DNA of 64,000 nt from NCBI GenBank assembly GCA_963575745.1, contig CAUYUJ010018467.1:103501-167500 (forward strand), given 5' to 3'. Both the position numbers and the translations under genes were made by a program. Positions 1 to 11,598 of this stretch are shown here, one piece after another. The notes below the pieces were generated by a model. It saw only the letters and a list, made by a program, of their open reading frames with translations, was not told the origin of the DNA and did not search any database. Origin of the DNA: Prorocentrum cordatum (taxonomy: Eukaryota > Sar > Dinophyceae > Prorocentrales > Prorocentraceae). Each line of letters starts with the position of its first letter. Within the stretch, counting starts at the first letter, position 1.

Positions 1-1799
1 AGTTGTGAGTCGCGGAGTAAACAATCAATCGTGTAGGCCAGGCGCTCCCGAACGAGCTTGCAGCGGTGCTTCGCAAAGACGTTGCAGACCGTGACCGCCC
101 GATAACGCTTGTTGATGTGAGGGCCCCCACCGTGTTTGGATACTTCCACCAAGCGGCTGCGCTTGTGCGCGATGGGTTCGAACCCAGTGATGCGCGCCTT
201 TACCATGATCGGGCAGAATAACATCGCAATGGAGTGCGATGCCGCCTGCAAGACCTCTTCGCGCACCCCATCTGTACCGCGCGCTTACCGCTTGGGGCCC
301 TTTTGCAAGCGCTTCTCGATGTCGAAGTGCGTGGGGGCCAAGTCAATCGACAGGGGCGCCTTCTGGAGCATTGTGCTTGGTTGCTGCAGAAAAAAACAAT
401 ATACTGCGCCGCCGAAAGAACTGTGGCGTCTCCAGCTTGGAGAAGGCCCCCATGCGATTATAGCACATTTCTTTGTCCGGACGTTATAGCGGCGCCAGGA
501 TCATCAAGACGGCATGGCAATTAACGCCCATTTAGTAAAACGAGGATGGGGTCGTCCACCGCAACGCAGAAGACGCACTGCACTCTGCCAAGCCCGTCGA
601 TGATCACCTGGCAAAGTATGCTCACCAACCTCGCCGGCATACCTGTCCAACTTGGAATCTTTCACGTTTGCGAGGCAGTGTTTCAAGATTGTGGATGTAT
701 CCCTGGGAAATGCCTCAAGCTGAGACTGCAGCTCGTGGTCCGTCCACAACCCGCTCGTGTGTAGCTGAATTCCTAAAAGGATACGCTGTGCTTCCCCTAA
801 ACCAAGGATCACCTTCGTTAGCAAACGACCCAAACTGAAGCGGGAGAAACTTGGCCAAGTTAAAGAAAACAGATGTTATTTCCGGTTCAACTTCCGCTTG
901 GCTACCTGCACAAACCGTCGCAATCTGATCAACTGCATCGCGTGGCGGGGGATCTTGTCCTGGCGCGGCGCGAACATGTCCTTCGCGAAGTGCGTGCGGG
1001 CGGCAGACTTGATGACGCCGGCCAGGTGGTGAGATTGTACATTAGCATATTGAAACCACTGCCCAGGAGCTTCCTTCTCCAACTGTTCGCTGGACTTCCG
1101 CCTGGTCTCGGGGCCCTCTTGTTTTCATTCGACAACTGTAATGGATGTGCTTCTAGAGCTCTGAACAGAGTCTGCTTCTCGAGCTAAGTCCGCAAAACTA
1201 TTTGTATGCGATCCATTTTCTAAGGAGTTTTTTTAGTCGTCAATGATATGCAGGCCCACAGACACGTCATACCAAGACTCACCCAAACAAACACAATCAT
1301 TTCGCACCCGCACTTGTCCGTCAGTGCATGTCCAGTCTGACCCACTTCCAACCAACGTGTTATACAGCCGACATTGATACAACTTACAGAAATCGACCAG
1401 CATACGTCCCGACTCATCCAACCTGTCATGCGGTGGTCCGTCACCAATGCAGGGGGAGTCCAAAGCAGCGGCGCCCACCTTCGCATTCGCATCAATGAGC
1501 GAGATGTCCGTGGGGCATTGCTCCAGGAGATCAGACGTAAATGCCCACCACTCTCTGCGCTCTGCAATTGGCCGCCCCCGCTGGGGCGCACGTGCGACGA
1601 GAATCCGAACGTGGAGATGGGGGGCAGACACCTTCACCAGTAACCGCGTGGGAGACTGGTGAAAACTCGGAGGCGTGGTTCCGCCAGAAAGGAATCCTGC
1701 CGCCCGACAGCAGATGGAATCGTCGTAGACACCAAGAGTGCGCAACCATGGCCTCCAGCATCCGCTCCAAATCTCATCGCGATATGCCCGGCAGACCAC
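1..1799 (-). pseudogene. LINE ORF2: C-terminal endonuclease and start of reverse transcriptase
   Basis: A single minus-strand frame carries LINE ORF2 coding over the whole interval. The endonuclease part (about 1650-1233) has the motif SLIDANAKVGA, a following NT(L) pair and a CTDG segment, as in exonuclease-endonuclease-phosphatase domains of LINEs. After a connector (1082-876 and 833-504), the reverse transcriptase fingers region begins near 350 with ARGTDGVREEV, then GFEPIAHK, GGGPHINKRYRAV and a terminal Q near base 4. Stops interrupt the frame near 1233, 1130, 876 and 286. The catalytic palm motif of the RT would lie beyond base 1. The element is therefore a nonfunctional 5' part of an ORF2 in this window. 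Confidence 0.75.
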
Positions 1800-2202
1800 A
1801 TCTGACCCCCCCGTCCTCTAGCTTCCTGCAGGCCAACGAATAGTGAGGAACCGTATCAAATTGCGCGCGCAAGCGTTGAAGGCGCCGACGCTTCTCATCC
1901 CGTTGATGTCTGTTCAGCCTCCTCGACTTCGCCTCCGTGAGCGACATCGCATTATATGTGGCTGCTCGAAATTGAACGCGAACGTGATTACCTTGTGGTG
2001 TTCCTAGACGCGGAGCACACTTACCGGAGGTACTATATAGAGCATGCTTGAGGGCGTCCAAATCTTCCACTTCATTTGTCATCAGACAAAAACCAGCCGG
2101 CTGCTGAAACTGAAAATCACAATCGGCTACCACAGGATATCCGCGCCCCACGTCCGCCACGTCGTGAAACCATGACCACTGTATTCCGTCGTCGTAAACC
2201 AC
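1774..2202 (-). pseudogene. LINE endonuclease N-terminal part, frame-shifted
   Basis: This frame contains RVQFRAATYNAMSLTEAKSR followed by a Gln/Arg-rich helix and LRAQFDTV. That matches the usual opening of LINE APE-type endonucleases (a strand ending in TxN, then the L-R-x-Q-F helix). The expected QE metal-binding pair is not visible where it should be (HYSLACRK). Coding must change frame between about 1830 and 1770 to continue into the downstream endonuclease part. I interpret it as the same decayed ORF2. Confidence 0.6.
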
Positions 2203-2700
2203 CTGCTTCGCAAATTGAGCATGCGGACGTTGAAACTTGTACTCAAGTACGCCTTCGCGATGTTATCTGCCAGATGATACCATGGATCTGCACCATGAGA
2301 TTTACTATGAATAAGCCGTACTTCATGAAATTGCTGTACTTCTCGCGACATTGCGGCCAACAATGAAGCCATCTGCTCATTGGGAGCATGTCCATGTCGT
2401 CGGTGTAAGACCCCGACGGTAACCTTGGCATCTGCAGCAACCTCCCACGGGATATGCAGCCTTGACCCTTCTTGCAATACGTAAAATAACGCCCGAAGCG
2501 TCGCCGTGATTTCTGAAATCGCACTGTCCATCTGGTCCCCCTCGTGAACAAGTTCTGAGCTCCCTCAAGTCCGAGATGCGAGGTAACCCTGGCATGAATA
2601 CCCGCGTTCGCCCTGGCGACCGACTACCGCGGCCCGCCCGTCCAAGGTGGAATCGGTCTCCTCGCGCGAGCCGCCCGTCCACATGTGTCAACGAAATGGC
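2127..2700 (-). pseudogene. RNase H-like domain remnant of the LINE
   Basis: The segment 2531-2250 reads as an RNase H-like C-terminal half: SEITATLRALFYVLQEG resembles the helix with the active-site Glu, VAADAKVTVGVL the strand with an Asp, and HSKSHGADPWYHLADNIAK the His-Asp end of the fold. The first strand (a possible VDGRLARGD near 2660) is in a different frame. The domain lies upstream of the endonuclease in the same direction. It would remove RNA from RNA-DNA hybrids in an active element. Frame changes make it nonfunctional here. Confidence 0.55.
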
Positions 2701-3514
2701 ACGCATTGACGCCTGGGTGCCATCGCCAGCGGTAGCTCCGCGCAAAGGCGCTCCACTCGACGCGCCCAAACTCGTCGCAGAGCTGGAGTGGGCGACCCAG
2801 TCGCGCATGCAGTCAGAGAACGACCGCAGAATGTTAGTCTTGCAGGTGCGCGGTGGCTCGACAAGCTCCGCGAGGGCCAAGGCAGGGCGCGTTGACGATC
2901 GCTGTCGAACCCCGACCTCGCCTTCCAAGCCTGGAGGGGGAGGAATGGATGAAGCCCAAGTAGACGTAGAGGAAAAAGGTGGTGAAGACGCCAGGGAGCG
3001 AGGATCGCCATCCTGCGCGGGGACGTGTTCCTTCAAGCCCACCGTGGATACCCGACAGCTGTCCTGAATTGCTCCGCAACAAACAATGTCCGCCGTCCCC
3101 GTGATGTCCTGTAGAGCTGCAGTGTCCAGGAGATACAGATATCGGCGATCCTACAATTACTCCAGGTGAGCATGACAATGACAGAGATTGGGTCGAAGAC
3201 CCAACCGTCGAAGCCAATCTCGAATGCGTCATCTATAATCTCCTACAATATGATGACGGTGACTGAAAAATGCTCTGAATGTGTGTTTTACCTGTGGCCC
3301 CACTAGGTGCTGAAGCTCCTCCGCGGCGGCCAGCCCTCCATGAAGAAGCGTGCCGACTTATTTGTTTGGCAGCTCACCACCCCGAGAAGAGCGAGGATGG
3401 CTCTGTGACGGCATCCGCGTACGATCCCACGGGCAGTCAAACCCATCACCTCCATCGCGTTAGCCCATGCGGACCTTTGCAGGCGGTGCTTGTCGAACTT
3501 CACCGTCGCTTGGT

Positions 3515-5475
3515 TCATGCGTTCGCGTATGGGGCGGCGTCGGTGTCGAAGTAGTGCACTTCAGGTGCGGGTCGCGGTGTCGCGGGCACCGTTGGAGATA
3601 TAGGAGCAGGGGGGGTATCTGGCACGTGCATCTGCTCAGGCTTGATGCGTCCGCGAGGTGCGCGCCCAAATTGTTGCATTGCCTTTCCACCAGTACCATC
3701 AGACGGACCCTTACCCGAGGTAACACGCCACCCTTTGCCCTTCAACTGATTAAGGACTTCTGGTGATACCCCCCATGCCATATGGATCATGTGCTGCACG
3801 TTGCGGTGTAGGCTGCTCAGACGGCACCGGTGACGTTGGCGACGCCACGCCTGTCCGAGAGGGAGCCAGAGGATGTTCCCGATGAAAACCGACACTATGA
3901 GGCTGGCTGAGCGTAGGGTGGTCGCATGTATGGAGCATGGCCGTGGTCTCCTCCTCGTGAGCCTGCGCGTTTGCCTCATCCTTCGCATCCACTAGGGGGG
4001 CTGATAGGTGCTGTCTGCCCGCCGCGCCTGAGCCTGCTGTTGTTCCTCCTCTGCAATGCGCATTGCTAGCTCTGTCTCTTCTTCGTCGGGGTAGGGAGGA
4101 GACGAGGTCTCAGGAATGGGGGGTGTTACCTGAATCCCACCATGGGCCTGGATCGCATTGACGATGTCCTGCTGCTGCTGGTGTTGTTCCGCTTCGATGA
4201 ACTCTTTGCAACGTCCAGTAGGTCCTGCTCTTGCTCGGCCGTGGCGGCCGCTTCCTGCTGCTGAAAGAACTCGTGCATCTGCCGCTGGTGCTCCTCAGGT
4301 GTAATGCCTACGAATGCCTGCTCCGTCTGCTGTCGTACCCACTCACGGTGTCTCAGTTGTTGAAGAAGAGCCTGCTGGTGTTGATCCTGGATCCGTTGCT
4401 CCTGTTGTAGGCATTGCTGGTCATCTCGGTCATGTGGTGCCATCTATTGCTGATGCTGCACCTGCTGCTGCAGGTGTAAACCTTGGACTCGTTCGCATTA
4501 TTGCCGGATCGTCTGCTCCATAACCTGCTTATGCTGTTGATTCTGCTGTTGCTGTTGAATCATCGCCTGTTTCATTTCCCGCTGAGAGTATGCCGGGGCA
4601 GTCACGAGTTGCGTCGGGGACGAAGCCTGTGCCATAAGAGCTGTCACTTCCTGTACTTGATGGGAATGTGGCTGTTGAGGAGGTGGCCTGCTCCATGAGG
4701 ATCCGGACGCGGTCCCTGTCCCTGCATATCGCGTTGAAAAGACACCTGCGGTTTGTTGTCCTGGTGGTTGCTGGTGCTGCGCAGGGGGTGGTGCATAGTC
4801 CGGGCCCCCGTCAACGAAGTCCTCGTCCTCTTTTTCTCCCAGGCGCTGCATCTCAAGCTGCTCAATCCACTGTGCGGCGTGATCACGTTTACGACGTGCT
4901 TCCTGTATTTGCTCGATAAGCTTGCGCTTTTCAGTCACCAGTTTCTAGATCTGCGCATCTAACTTGTCGAGCTCGTTGTCTAGGATCCGTTTCTGACGGT
5001 AACTAGGGCGTACTGCGACGAGCATGAACGCACTTGCACTGATCTCGTCCATGTGAGACTGGCACGGCTCCTCGTCGGCCTTTGAAGCGGCAACAATCTT
5101 CAACTGTTGAACCTTTCGCGTATTCAATTTCTCTTTGTCTTGTTGTACCTGTGCAAGCCCTCCAGGTGGATCCATGCAGCTCTGGTGTTTCTGCGCGGCC
5201 TCGGGTTTTGCGAGCTGAATCTCGTCGCGCAAGCTTGCCCACATATTGACTTCACGTGCATGCTGAGGGTGCTGTTGGCCCCGTCCACGAGACTGGTTTC
5301 TACCATGTCGCTGCTGCTTGCCACGTGGAGTGTGCTTTTTCCACGCTGCTTGACCTCCATGTTGTGGCTGATGCTGCCGCCCCCGTTGCTGCTGAGGCTG
5401 ATGTGACTGTTGTGTCCAGCGGGTCGCCATCTGCGCCGAGTGGCGATGATTCGAGGCATTCGCCGCTTCCGCCAC
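3515..5475 (-). pseudogene. LINE ORF1-like Gln-rich coiled-coil protein remnant
   Basis: One minus-strand frame covers about 5475-4126 with stops near 4945, 4498 and 4445. It encodes a Gln/Arg/His-rich leader, then a charged coiled coil (RQKRILDNELDKLDAQI and EKRKLIEQIQEARRKRDHA), a Pro/Gln-rich linker and runs of Gln. A second frame (3988-3515) adds a basic segment with KGKGWRVTSGKGPSDG. The composition and the position directly 5' of the RNase H-endonuclease-RT module fit a LINE ORF1, an RNA-binding chaperone-like protein. No family signature beyond composition was recognised. The first codon of the open stretch is GTG, so the true start is unknown. Confidence 0.5.
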
Positions 5476-6078
5476 TCGAAGTAGCGCGCGTGCCGATGAA
5501 CGGCGCGCACGCTCGCGACGGTGCCACGCTGGCTCGGCCGTCGGCCCTGCAGCAGCGCGCCAGGCGCGCGGGCGGCAGCGGCAGCGGCGCGGCTGCGGCG
5601 GTCAATGGCCGACCCGCCGCGGCGCGCGAGCACTGCCCCGCGGGCGGCCGACCGCGATCAGAGCAAGCGCCGATCGGCGCGAACAGCGCCGAAAGACCCC
5701 GAACGGACAGATCGGTCGAAGCCCCCGGCCCGCCAGAGACCAAATGGGCTTTCGGGGAGCGCCTCCCCCCCCTCGTCGTCTTGTCGCTGGCGGGCACCCC
5801 GTGCCCTCCACTCCCCTGCCCTCCGCTGTTCCCGCGCCACTCACATCGTTGCCCTTTCCTCTCGTGGCGAGGCGCTTGGCAAGAGAAGGCTGACAAGAAG
5901 CGGGGGCGGAAGCATGAGGGGGAAGGGGCGCGAGGCTCGGTGGATCAGGAGCAGGAGGCGGTGTGGGGGGTGGGGGGGGGGGATCGGGGAGGAAGGGCAA
6001 GAAGCGAAGAGGAAGCTTTGCGGTGAAGGGAGGGAAGGGCATGGGGAGGTGGAGGAGATGGCGAGCTGAGAGGGAGGA
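5476..6078. other. GC-rich flank without recognisable gene
   Basis: This stretch separates the LINE from the YR element. Its first half is extremely GC-rich and arginine/alanine-coding in every frame, which is typical of shadow frames. From about 5900 it becomes purine-rich on the plus strand and grades into the (GGA)n run. I see no domain, splice pattern or repeat copy here. Confidence 0.5.
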
Positions 6079-6121
6079 GGAGGAGGAGGAGGAGGAGGAG
6101 GAGGAGGAGGAGGAGGAGGAT
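6078..6121 (+). repeat. (GGA)n microsatellite at the 3' edge of the YR element
   Basis: About 14 uninterrupted GGA units end exactly where the terminal repeat B2 of the YR retrotransposon begins. The opposite edge of the element, at 16340, is also a (GGA)n run in the same orientation. The two runs look like halves of one insertion target. Confidence 0.9.
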
Positions 6122-6196
6122 CCCCGCTCGCTCCGCTGCGCAGCAGTCGTCTCGGGGCCGCGCGCGGGACCGCGCGCGCGAGGCTAAAGGTGAGAG
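6122..6196 (-). repeat. YR element terminal repeat B2
   Basis: This 75-bp block is repeated at 6287-6361 with essentially one difference. It contains the palindromic string CGCGCGCGGGACCGCGCGCG. It is the outermost block at the element's 3' end and directly abuts the (GGA)n run. Confidence 0.88.
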
Positions 6197-6230
6197 GCTA
6201 GCCTTGGTAAGGAGGGAGAGGTGGGTGGGG

Positions 6231-6283
6231 GCCGAGAAGCTGCAGGACGCCTGCGGGGCGATCGCGGCGGGGATATGAGGAAG
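6231..6283 (-). repeat. YR element repeat A2
   Basis: This 53-bp block matches 16287-16339 with a single mismatch (C versus A at position 12 on the plus strand), about 10 kb away and in the same orientation. It lies between B1 and B2, as expected for the internal A copy of a split direct repeat. Confidence 0.9.
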
Positions 6284-6286
6284 CAC

Positions 6287-6361
6287 CCCCGCTCGCTCCG
6301 CTGCGCAGCAGTCGTCTCGGGGCCGCGCGCGGGACCGCGCGCGCGAGGCTAAAGGCGAGAG
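6287..6361 (-). repeat. YR element repeat B1
   Basis: This is the internal copy of the 75-bp B block, 165 bp from B2. It follows the recombinase stop codon at 6457 on the minus strand. Between the stop and B1 lies a GC-rich 3' untranslated segment with a possible hairpin (AGGGGCCGCCCCT). Confidence 0.88.
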
Positions 6362-6456
6362 CCCCGACGCGCGCCTGCCCCGAGCAGCGCTCTCAGGAGG
6401 CGACCCCCAGGGGCGGCCCCTGGGCGACCCGCGGGTCGTAGCAGCCATGCCCATGC

Positions 6457-8370
6457 TCAAAGCCCTTGCGCAGTGACAAGTCTAGAGCGGGCGGCCGCGA
6501 GAACGAAGGGCCAGGCGGAGGGCCCCGCCGACATAAATCGGGCGACCAAGTAGTCGCTAACACTAGCGAAATACTCAACCTGTTCCCGTGCAGGAGCAGG
6601 GGGGGAGGCAAGGACAGTAGAGGCGGCAGCGGCCTGCAGATATCGTTCGGCGCTGGAGGCTTGCCTCCAGCGGCCGCGCCAGAAGACGCGAGGGACGTCT
6701 TCTGTGGCAGTATAGAAATCTGTAGCGCCTGAGCCTCGAAGGCACGCGGGGGCCATGTTGAACCCCGCGGGGGCTTTCGCCAGCGGGGCGCCTAACGCGC
6801 ATAGAAGATGGTTCCACCGAGTACGGAAGCCGCTCTGGCCGAAGGTAGAGAGCGGATCGGTGGGTCCCAAATGCCGAAACACCAGCTCCATAATCTTCAC
6901 CGTTGCTCTGTCCGAACAACGGGCGTGCTGGGTCGGGTAGGTCCGACGAGTCTTCGGAGCGGGGATCGACAGGAACGCATCACCGTCGGCTTCAAGCCTG
7001 TCGCGCGGAAGCGACAGATCGCAGCGCCGAGCATTGAGGACCTCCCCAGGCCGCAGAAACATAGTAAAACCCATGAGCAGCAGAGCAGCCATCTCCGGCC
7101 AGCCCCACGCTAAACACACTCCGACCATGGCCCGCAGAAGCGCTCTAGGGAGCGGCGGGCGGAGGCGCGTGGGCTCGGCGAGCTTCCACTGCTCGGCCAC
7201 GTCCCTCGCCTCCGTCAGGAAGGCTTTCCAGTGGGGGTGGTTGGCCTGCATGGCCAAGATGGCATGGACTAGGATGTAGCGCGGGAAACCCGCATCGTGA
7301 AGACACACACCAAAAGTGGCAAGGAATCTAGCCAGGAGGATGCCGCTGCGGTACAGCGTCTGGGGAGGGACCCCAATGTGCTCTTCGAGCCACAACTCGA
7401 ACGCGTCAAGCGACCTCGATCGGCGCTCCACATAAGCGGGAGTAAGATGGGCGCCGCGAACGAGCGGCGATCGCGGTCCGCGAACAGGGACGCTAAGCCC
7501 CAGGCTCCCAGCCGCTTCTGGGGCAGCGTCCACGGCGCGCACGCAGACCCTGCACACGCACCAAAGGACAGCGGCGCGGGCGAGCGGGCCGCTGAGGCGC
7601 CCCTCCGAGCCCAGGACTGCGCTACGCTCGCGGCGCGAGCGGTAGACCGGCGGCAGGCGGTTGGCGACGATAGGTCGTTCGACGCCCGAACGGCGCGCGA
7701 GACCAGCGCGGACCTCAGTGTTGTCCATCTGCGTCTCGCGCACCACGCGGCGGGCCTCGGCTTCGATCTGCGAAGACAGAGGCGTCGGCCACGCGTACAC
7801 GCCTGTCTCACAGGCCGTCGCCCACGCGATGCTGGGAGCGACGCTAGAGCGCTGCCGCGCAGGCGTCCATCCCAAAGGATGTGGGGCGCTGGAGATAGCG
7901 TTGAGCCCAGCTCGCCAATGCGGTGGCGTGACCTAGCAAGTCAATCAGGCAGGCTAGGGCAGCAGCCTGACGGCGACGGCGCACGTTCGCCCCGAGGCCG
8001 ACGCCGCGCACCGCACCGAAAGCCGTGGCCCGAAACTTCGCTGGGACAGCGCTCGCGCCGACGGCCCCGGAGATCAGTGTGAGCCAGTTCGGCTCAGCGA
8101 CGGGCGCGAGACCCCCCGGGCCGAAGAGGCGGCCATAGGTCAGCAGGCCCTTGTGCAAGCAGGCCAGCGCGTCGTCGCTCTTGGGCTCATTGAGCCCATC
8201 TGGGCAGAAGTGCTGCAGCCACCGAACTGCATTCTGGCGCAGCTCGGCCATGGCAGGGTCGTCCGACGGGTAGTCGACCACCACCGCGGGCTCGCCCCCG
8301 ATCTCGACACGCCAGCCGAGGGCGCCTGCCGCACTAGCCGGTAGGGGCGGGTCAGGCGGGTCGGGCGAAG
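6457..8370 (-). pseudogene. Tyrosine recombinase of the YR retrotransposon
   Basis: The C-terminal part (7875-6457) is a tyrosine recombinase that would integrate the circular DNA form. Counting from 7875, catalytic Arg I lies in FLRPGEVL (R275), Arg II in CLRGSGAT (R380), a GRW motif follows at 401-403 and the nucleophile candidate is Tyr412 in ERYLQ. The His normally three residues before Arg II appears to be Pro or Ala here, so one active-site position is atypical. An N-terminal core-binding-like helical region (VERRSRSLDAFELWLEEHIG) precedes it. An upstream segment in another frame (8370-7844) also looks coding (MAELRQNAVRWLQHFCPDG). The frame change near 7860 breaks the gene. Confidence 0.8.
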
Positions 8371-8371
8371 A

Positions 8372-11300
8372 GAAGCCGCGATCCCGATGACGCTGCGCAT
8401 GCGCCGCGGCCGCGGGCGAGCGCAGAGCAGCAGCTGGCTGCGCAGGGGAGTGCGAGCGGGCCGTGCCTGGGAGGCGGCCGCTCGGGCCGCTCGACGCCTC
8501 TTGCGGCGAGGGCGCGGGCGCCCAGCTGCAGGTGAAGCAGCGGCGCCCGCGTCGGACGGGGCGTCGGAGGCCACGTCCGAAGCGGGCGGCGTTGCAGGAG
8601 CCGAGCGTGCTGGCGCAGCATCGGCGGCTGGACGGGAACCCTGCAAGGTCGTAACGGCCCTGCTGGAACCCGCTTTGCCAGCCGATGAGCCGCCGTTGGT
8701 AGCGGCTGCCAGGGGCGACGCGAGACCAGGGAAGGCCCCCGACTCGCTGTCCAGCGGAAGCCGCGGGTCAGCCGTGGCGGCATGAGTAGCCGCAGCGCCC
8801 TGGGCGAGGGAGCGCCGGTAGCGCCATCGCGAGTGGGCGGTTATGACGACGGCACGCAAGTGTTCGTCGTCGGGGTTGGCTTCAGCAGCATTCATAGCTG
8901 CCTCGAGCGCGCGGGCGGCTGTCGCGACGTTGCGCGCGCGGCGGCCAGGGTTGGCTACGCCAGCACGCGCATCCGCGCGAAAGCGACTCCCCATGGCGGC
9001 GAGGGGAGCCCGAGCCGCGCGCTCGGGCAGCGGGAGAGGCGAAGCCTGCTGCGTCGGCGGGGGCGGTGGCCCCGCGCGGTCGCCGCCTCGGGAGCGAGAC
9101 CGCTTCGGGCGAGAGCCACGGGCTCGGGCACGAGCCTCGGGGGACACCGTCACCGCGGGGCCAGCTCGTACCGGAGGAGGCGGAGGCGGCGGAGGGGAAG
9201 CCCGCGCTGCAGGCGGGGCAGGCGGCCTCGGCGTAGGAGGGCGAGGGCACGCCTTGGGCCCCGCACGCGAAGTCCCCAGCACAGGCGGCGGAGCTGATGC
9301 GCGCCGCGTCGCCGGCCTCTTTGGTGGGCAGGCGCGGATCAAGCGCTCGGCCGCCGAAAGTGGGGGCGCTGAGGCCAACCCCGCCGTCTTGCCGGTGCTT
9401 CCTCCGCTGCTGGCCGCGCGCCTCGGGCCACGAGGCGAGCCGCGCCGCGAGGCGAACCCAGGGGGCGGACCCTGAGGCTCCGGCGGCTTCGGGTCGCGCG
9501 GGTCGCGCCCCCCGATCCCTCCGTATCGGTGCCGTACGGGTTGGGAGACTCTGAGCGGGGAAGCGGTCCGCCAGGCGAGGGTGAGGGCCCCTCGACGTCG
9601 CTCAGCCCTCGGCGCTCCGAGCGCGAGCGGCTGCGCCGGGGGCGATCCGACGCCTCTGGGCGGGCAGCGAACAGCCTCCGGTTGGCTGCTCGCCTGGCGG
9701 CGCCCACGGGCCGAGTGGGCGGACCCGCGGGGCCTTCCAAAGGAAGAACGGCCCCGCGGTGGGCGGCGGAGGCCGCCCGACGGCGCTGCTCGCGCCCGCC
9801 ATTCGGCCGAGCTGGGTCGTCCCGGCGGTGGCGCGACCGAGAGGCGCGCGCCTCGGAAGCTGCGGGGCGAGGGCCAAGCCGCTCTCGCGCGACGGGAGAA
9901 GGTAGGAGGCACCTCCTGGTCGGCGCGGGCGTGGGCCCGAGGGTCGGCGGCGAAGGCCGCTTCGCGCTGGTCCAGAGACGGGCCCCCGCGGGAGGGGATC
10001 CCAGCAGGCGCCCGCGCTGCAAGGACTTCACGCTCGGCGCGAGCCTGAACCTCGCCTCGGTGGGAAAGCCCCCTCAGCGTCGAATTGAACCGCCGAGCCA
10101 GCTCGTGAGGAGCTGTCCGAGGCTCGCCTCGGCTCTCCGCCTGCGCTGCGGCGGTGAGGCGGCGCACGTGGATGCGCTCAGCCATCCCCGTCGCCAGGTC
10201 CCGGCGAGCACGAGCCCTCGCAGCAGGGTCGCGCAGAGGGTCAGCGATGACAGCCCGCTGGATGGCGCTGCGTGCCTCCCTGATCTTCCCGAGGTTCGCT
10301 GCAGCATGCGATGCGACGTCCTCGGCCACCGCGAGCGCCTCCGACGCGGGCCTGGCCGACTGCGGCTCGGAGACCCCCGAGCGGCGAGTCGGAGGGCCCC
10401 CGGGGCCGTCCGTGAGCTGCGAGCCCGCGCGGATCTCGCTCCGCGCGGCGTGCGCACGATCGCTCAAGGCGTCGTCGAGGGAGGCCAGCATGTGAGCCAG
10501 GCCTACCGCCCGCCCGCCACGGCCTTTGCCTTTGCCCGCGGCGTGAGCCTTGGCCAACGCACGCGCCGCTGCGCCGCTCCCCGCGGCAGGGTCCGCACCG
10601 TCCGCCTCGGCCTGGGCGGCCTGGAGGAGAAAGTTCTTAGCGTCGCAGAACCTCCTCCAGCGGGTGAGGTCACCCGTAGGCTTGTCCGGGTGGAACCGGC
10701 TGGCCAGCACGCGGAACTGGCGCTGGATCGTGGAGGGTCCCGCGCCAGCACGGACCTGCAGCAGGCTGCGCGCAGCTGCAAACCGAGGGGCGGCAGCGGG
10801 GCGGCGGACGGCTCTAGCGTCCGAGCCTGTCACCCTTTTCGCTGCGCGCATCGAGGCCAGATCGCCGGGGCAGGGCACGGCGGCCAAAGTGGCCTGGCGC
10901 ATAGCGGCACCGGAAGCCGCATGCCCGGTGTCGTGGTCCGCCGCGCGCGCACCCTCCGCGCCAGAAGCCTCAGCGGCGGCTGCTGGCGCGGCGGGCGCGG
11001 CCGCGCGGCCGCGGTAGTCTCGCGCGCTGGTCGGCCCAGGGGGCCGAGGGGCGCCCGTGGAGGCGCCCTCGCTGGCAGCCGAGGCGCCGCGCGCCGAAGC
11101 AGCAGGCTCGGCGGCACCGTCGCTGCGGGCGGCCATGCCCCCCGGGCGCTCGGGAGCGCGGCCGCCCTCGCCAGTGCTCAAGGAGCCACTAAGCGGCTCT
11201 GCGGACAACGCAAGTAAGACTAACCGAGCCCACATGCAGGCAGGATAGCAGGAGGCGGCGTCGGCCTCCGCGATGATATCAAAGCGCGAGGGGTCCCCTC

Positions 11301-11598
11301 CCGAGAGGTCAGACAACCGGGCGGGCTCAACGCGGGAAGGGGGGCGAACTGAGCGACCTCGAGTCGGGTCGTCAGCGTGATGCACATCCGCAGGCACATA
11401 GAGTCCCCCCATATACAAGCCCCCTCCCAGGATGTAGGGGAGCGCTGTGCTGAGTTCATGGGACAATCCTGGGGAGCTGCCCCTGCCGTGCGCTGCCGCA
11501 CCCAAGGCGACTTGCGAATCCAAAAGCACAGCGACCCTGCTGTCAGGGGTGCGAATACAGCAATACTTAACACAAACTCTTGTACACAGTGGTCTCAA
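8372..11598 (-). pseudogene. RNase H C-terminus, disordered region and J-domain-like module
   Basis: The open frame starts inside the RNase H fold: VLLDSQVALGAAAHGRG (Asp at residue 27) and ADDPTRGR (75-82) match the end of YR-element RNase H. Next comes a long Pro/Arg/Ala/Ser-rich low-complexity region. Residues about 275-326 resemble a DnaJ J-domain: a helix IQRQFRVLASRF, the HPD tripeptide at 303-305 followed by Lys, and a second helix RWRRFCDAKNFLL. The HPD loop of J-proteins stimulates Hsp70 ATPase. No Gly/Phe or zinc region was found. The rest, up to about 1152 residues, looks disordered and partly in the wrong frame, since coding shifts near 8390. Function in the element is unknown. 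Confidence 0.6.

Larger units (their letters stand above)
1..5475 (-). mobile_element. Decayed LINE (non-LTR) retrotransposon, 3' end outside window
   Basis: Read on the minus strand this stretch runs, in order, through a Gln-rich coiled-coil ORF1, an RNase H-like region, an APE-type endonuclease and the beginning of a LINE reverse transcriptase that leaves the window at base 1. Most of the endonuclease-RT part stays in one reading frame with several in-frame stops, which indicates a dead copy rather than unrelated fragments. The 5' end is uncertain; the last recognisable coding is near 5475. RNase H upstream of the endonuclease is unusual for textbook LINEs; I recall similar dinoflagellate proteins but could not check. 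No target-site duplication can be tested because the 3' end is missing. Confidence 0.75.

Noticed and set aside
9529-11217. 562-codon plus-strand frame
   Set aside because: It is the antisense shadow of the GC-rich RNase H/J-domain region; no domain was seen on this strand.
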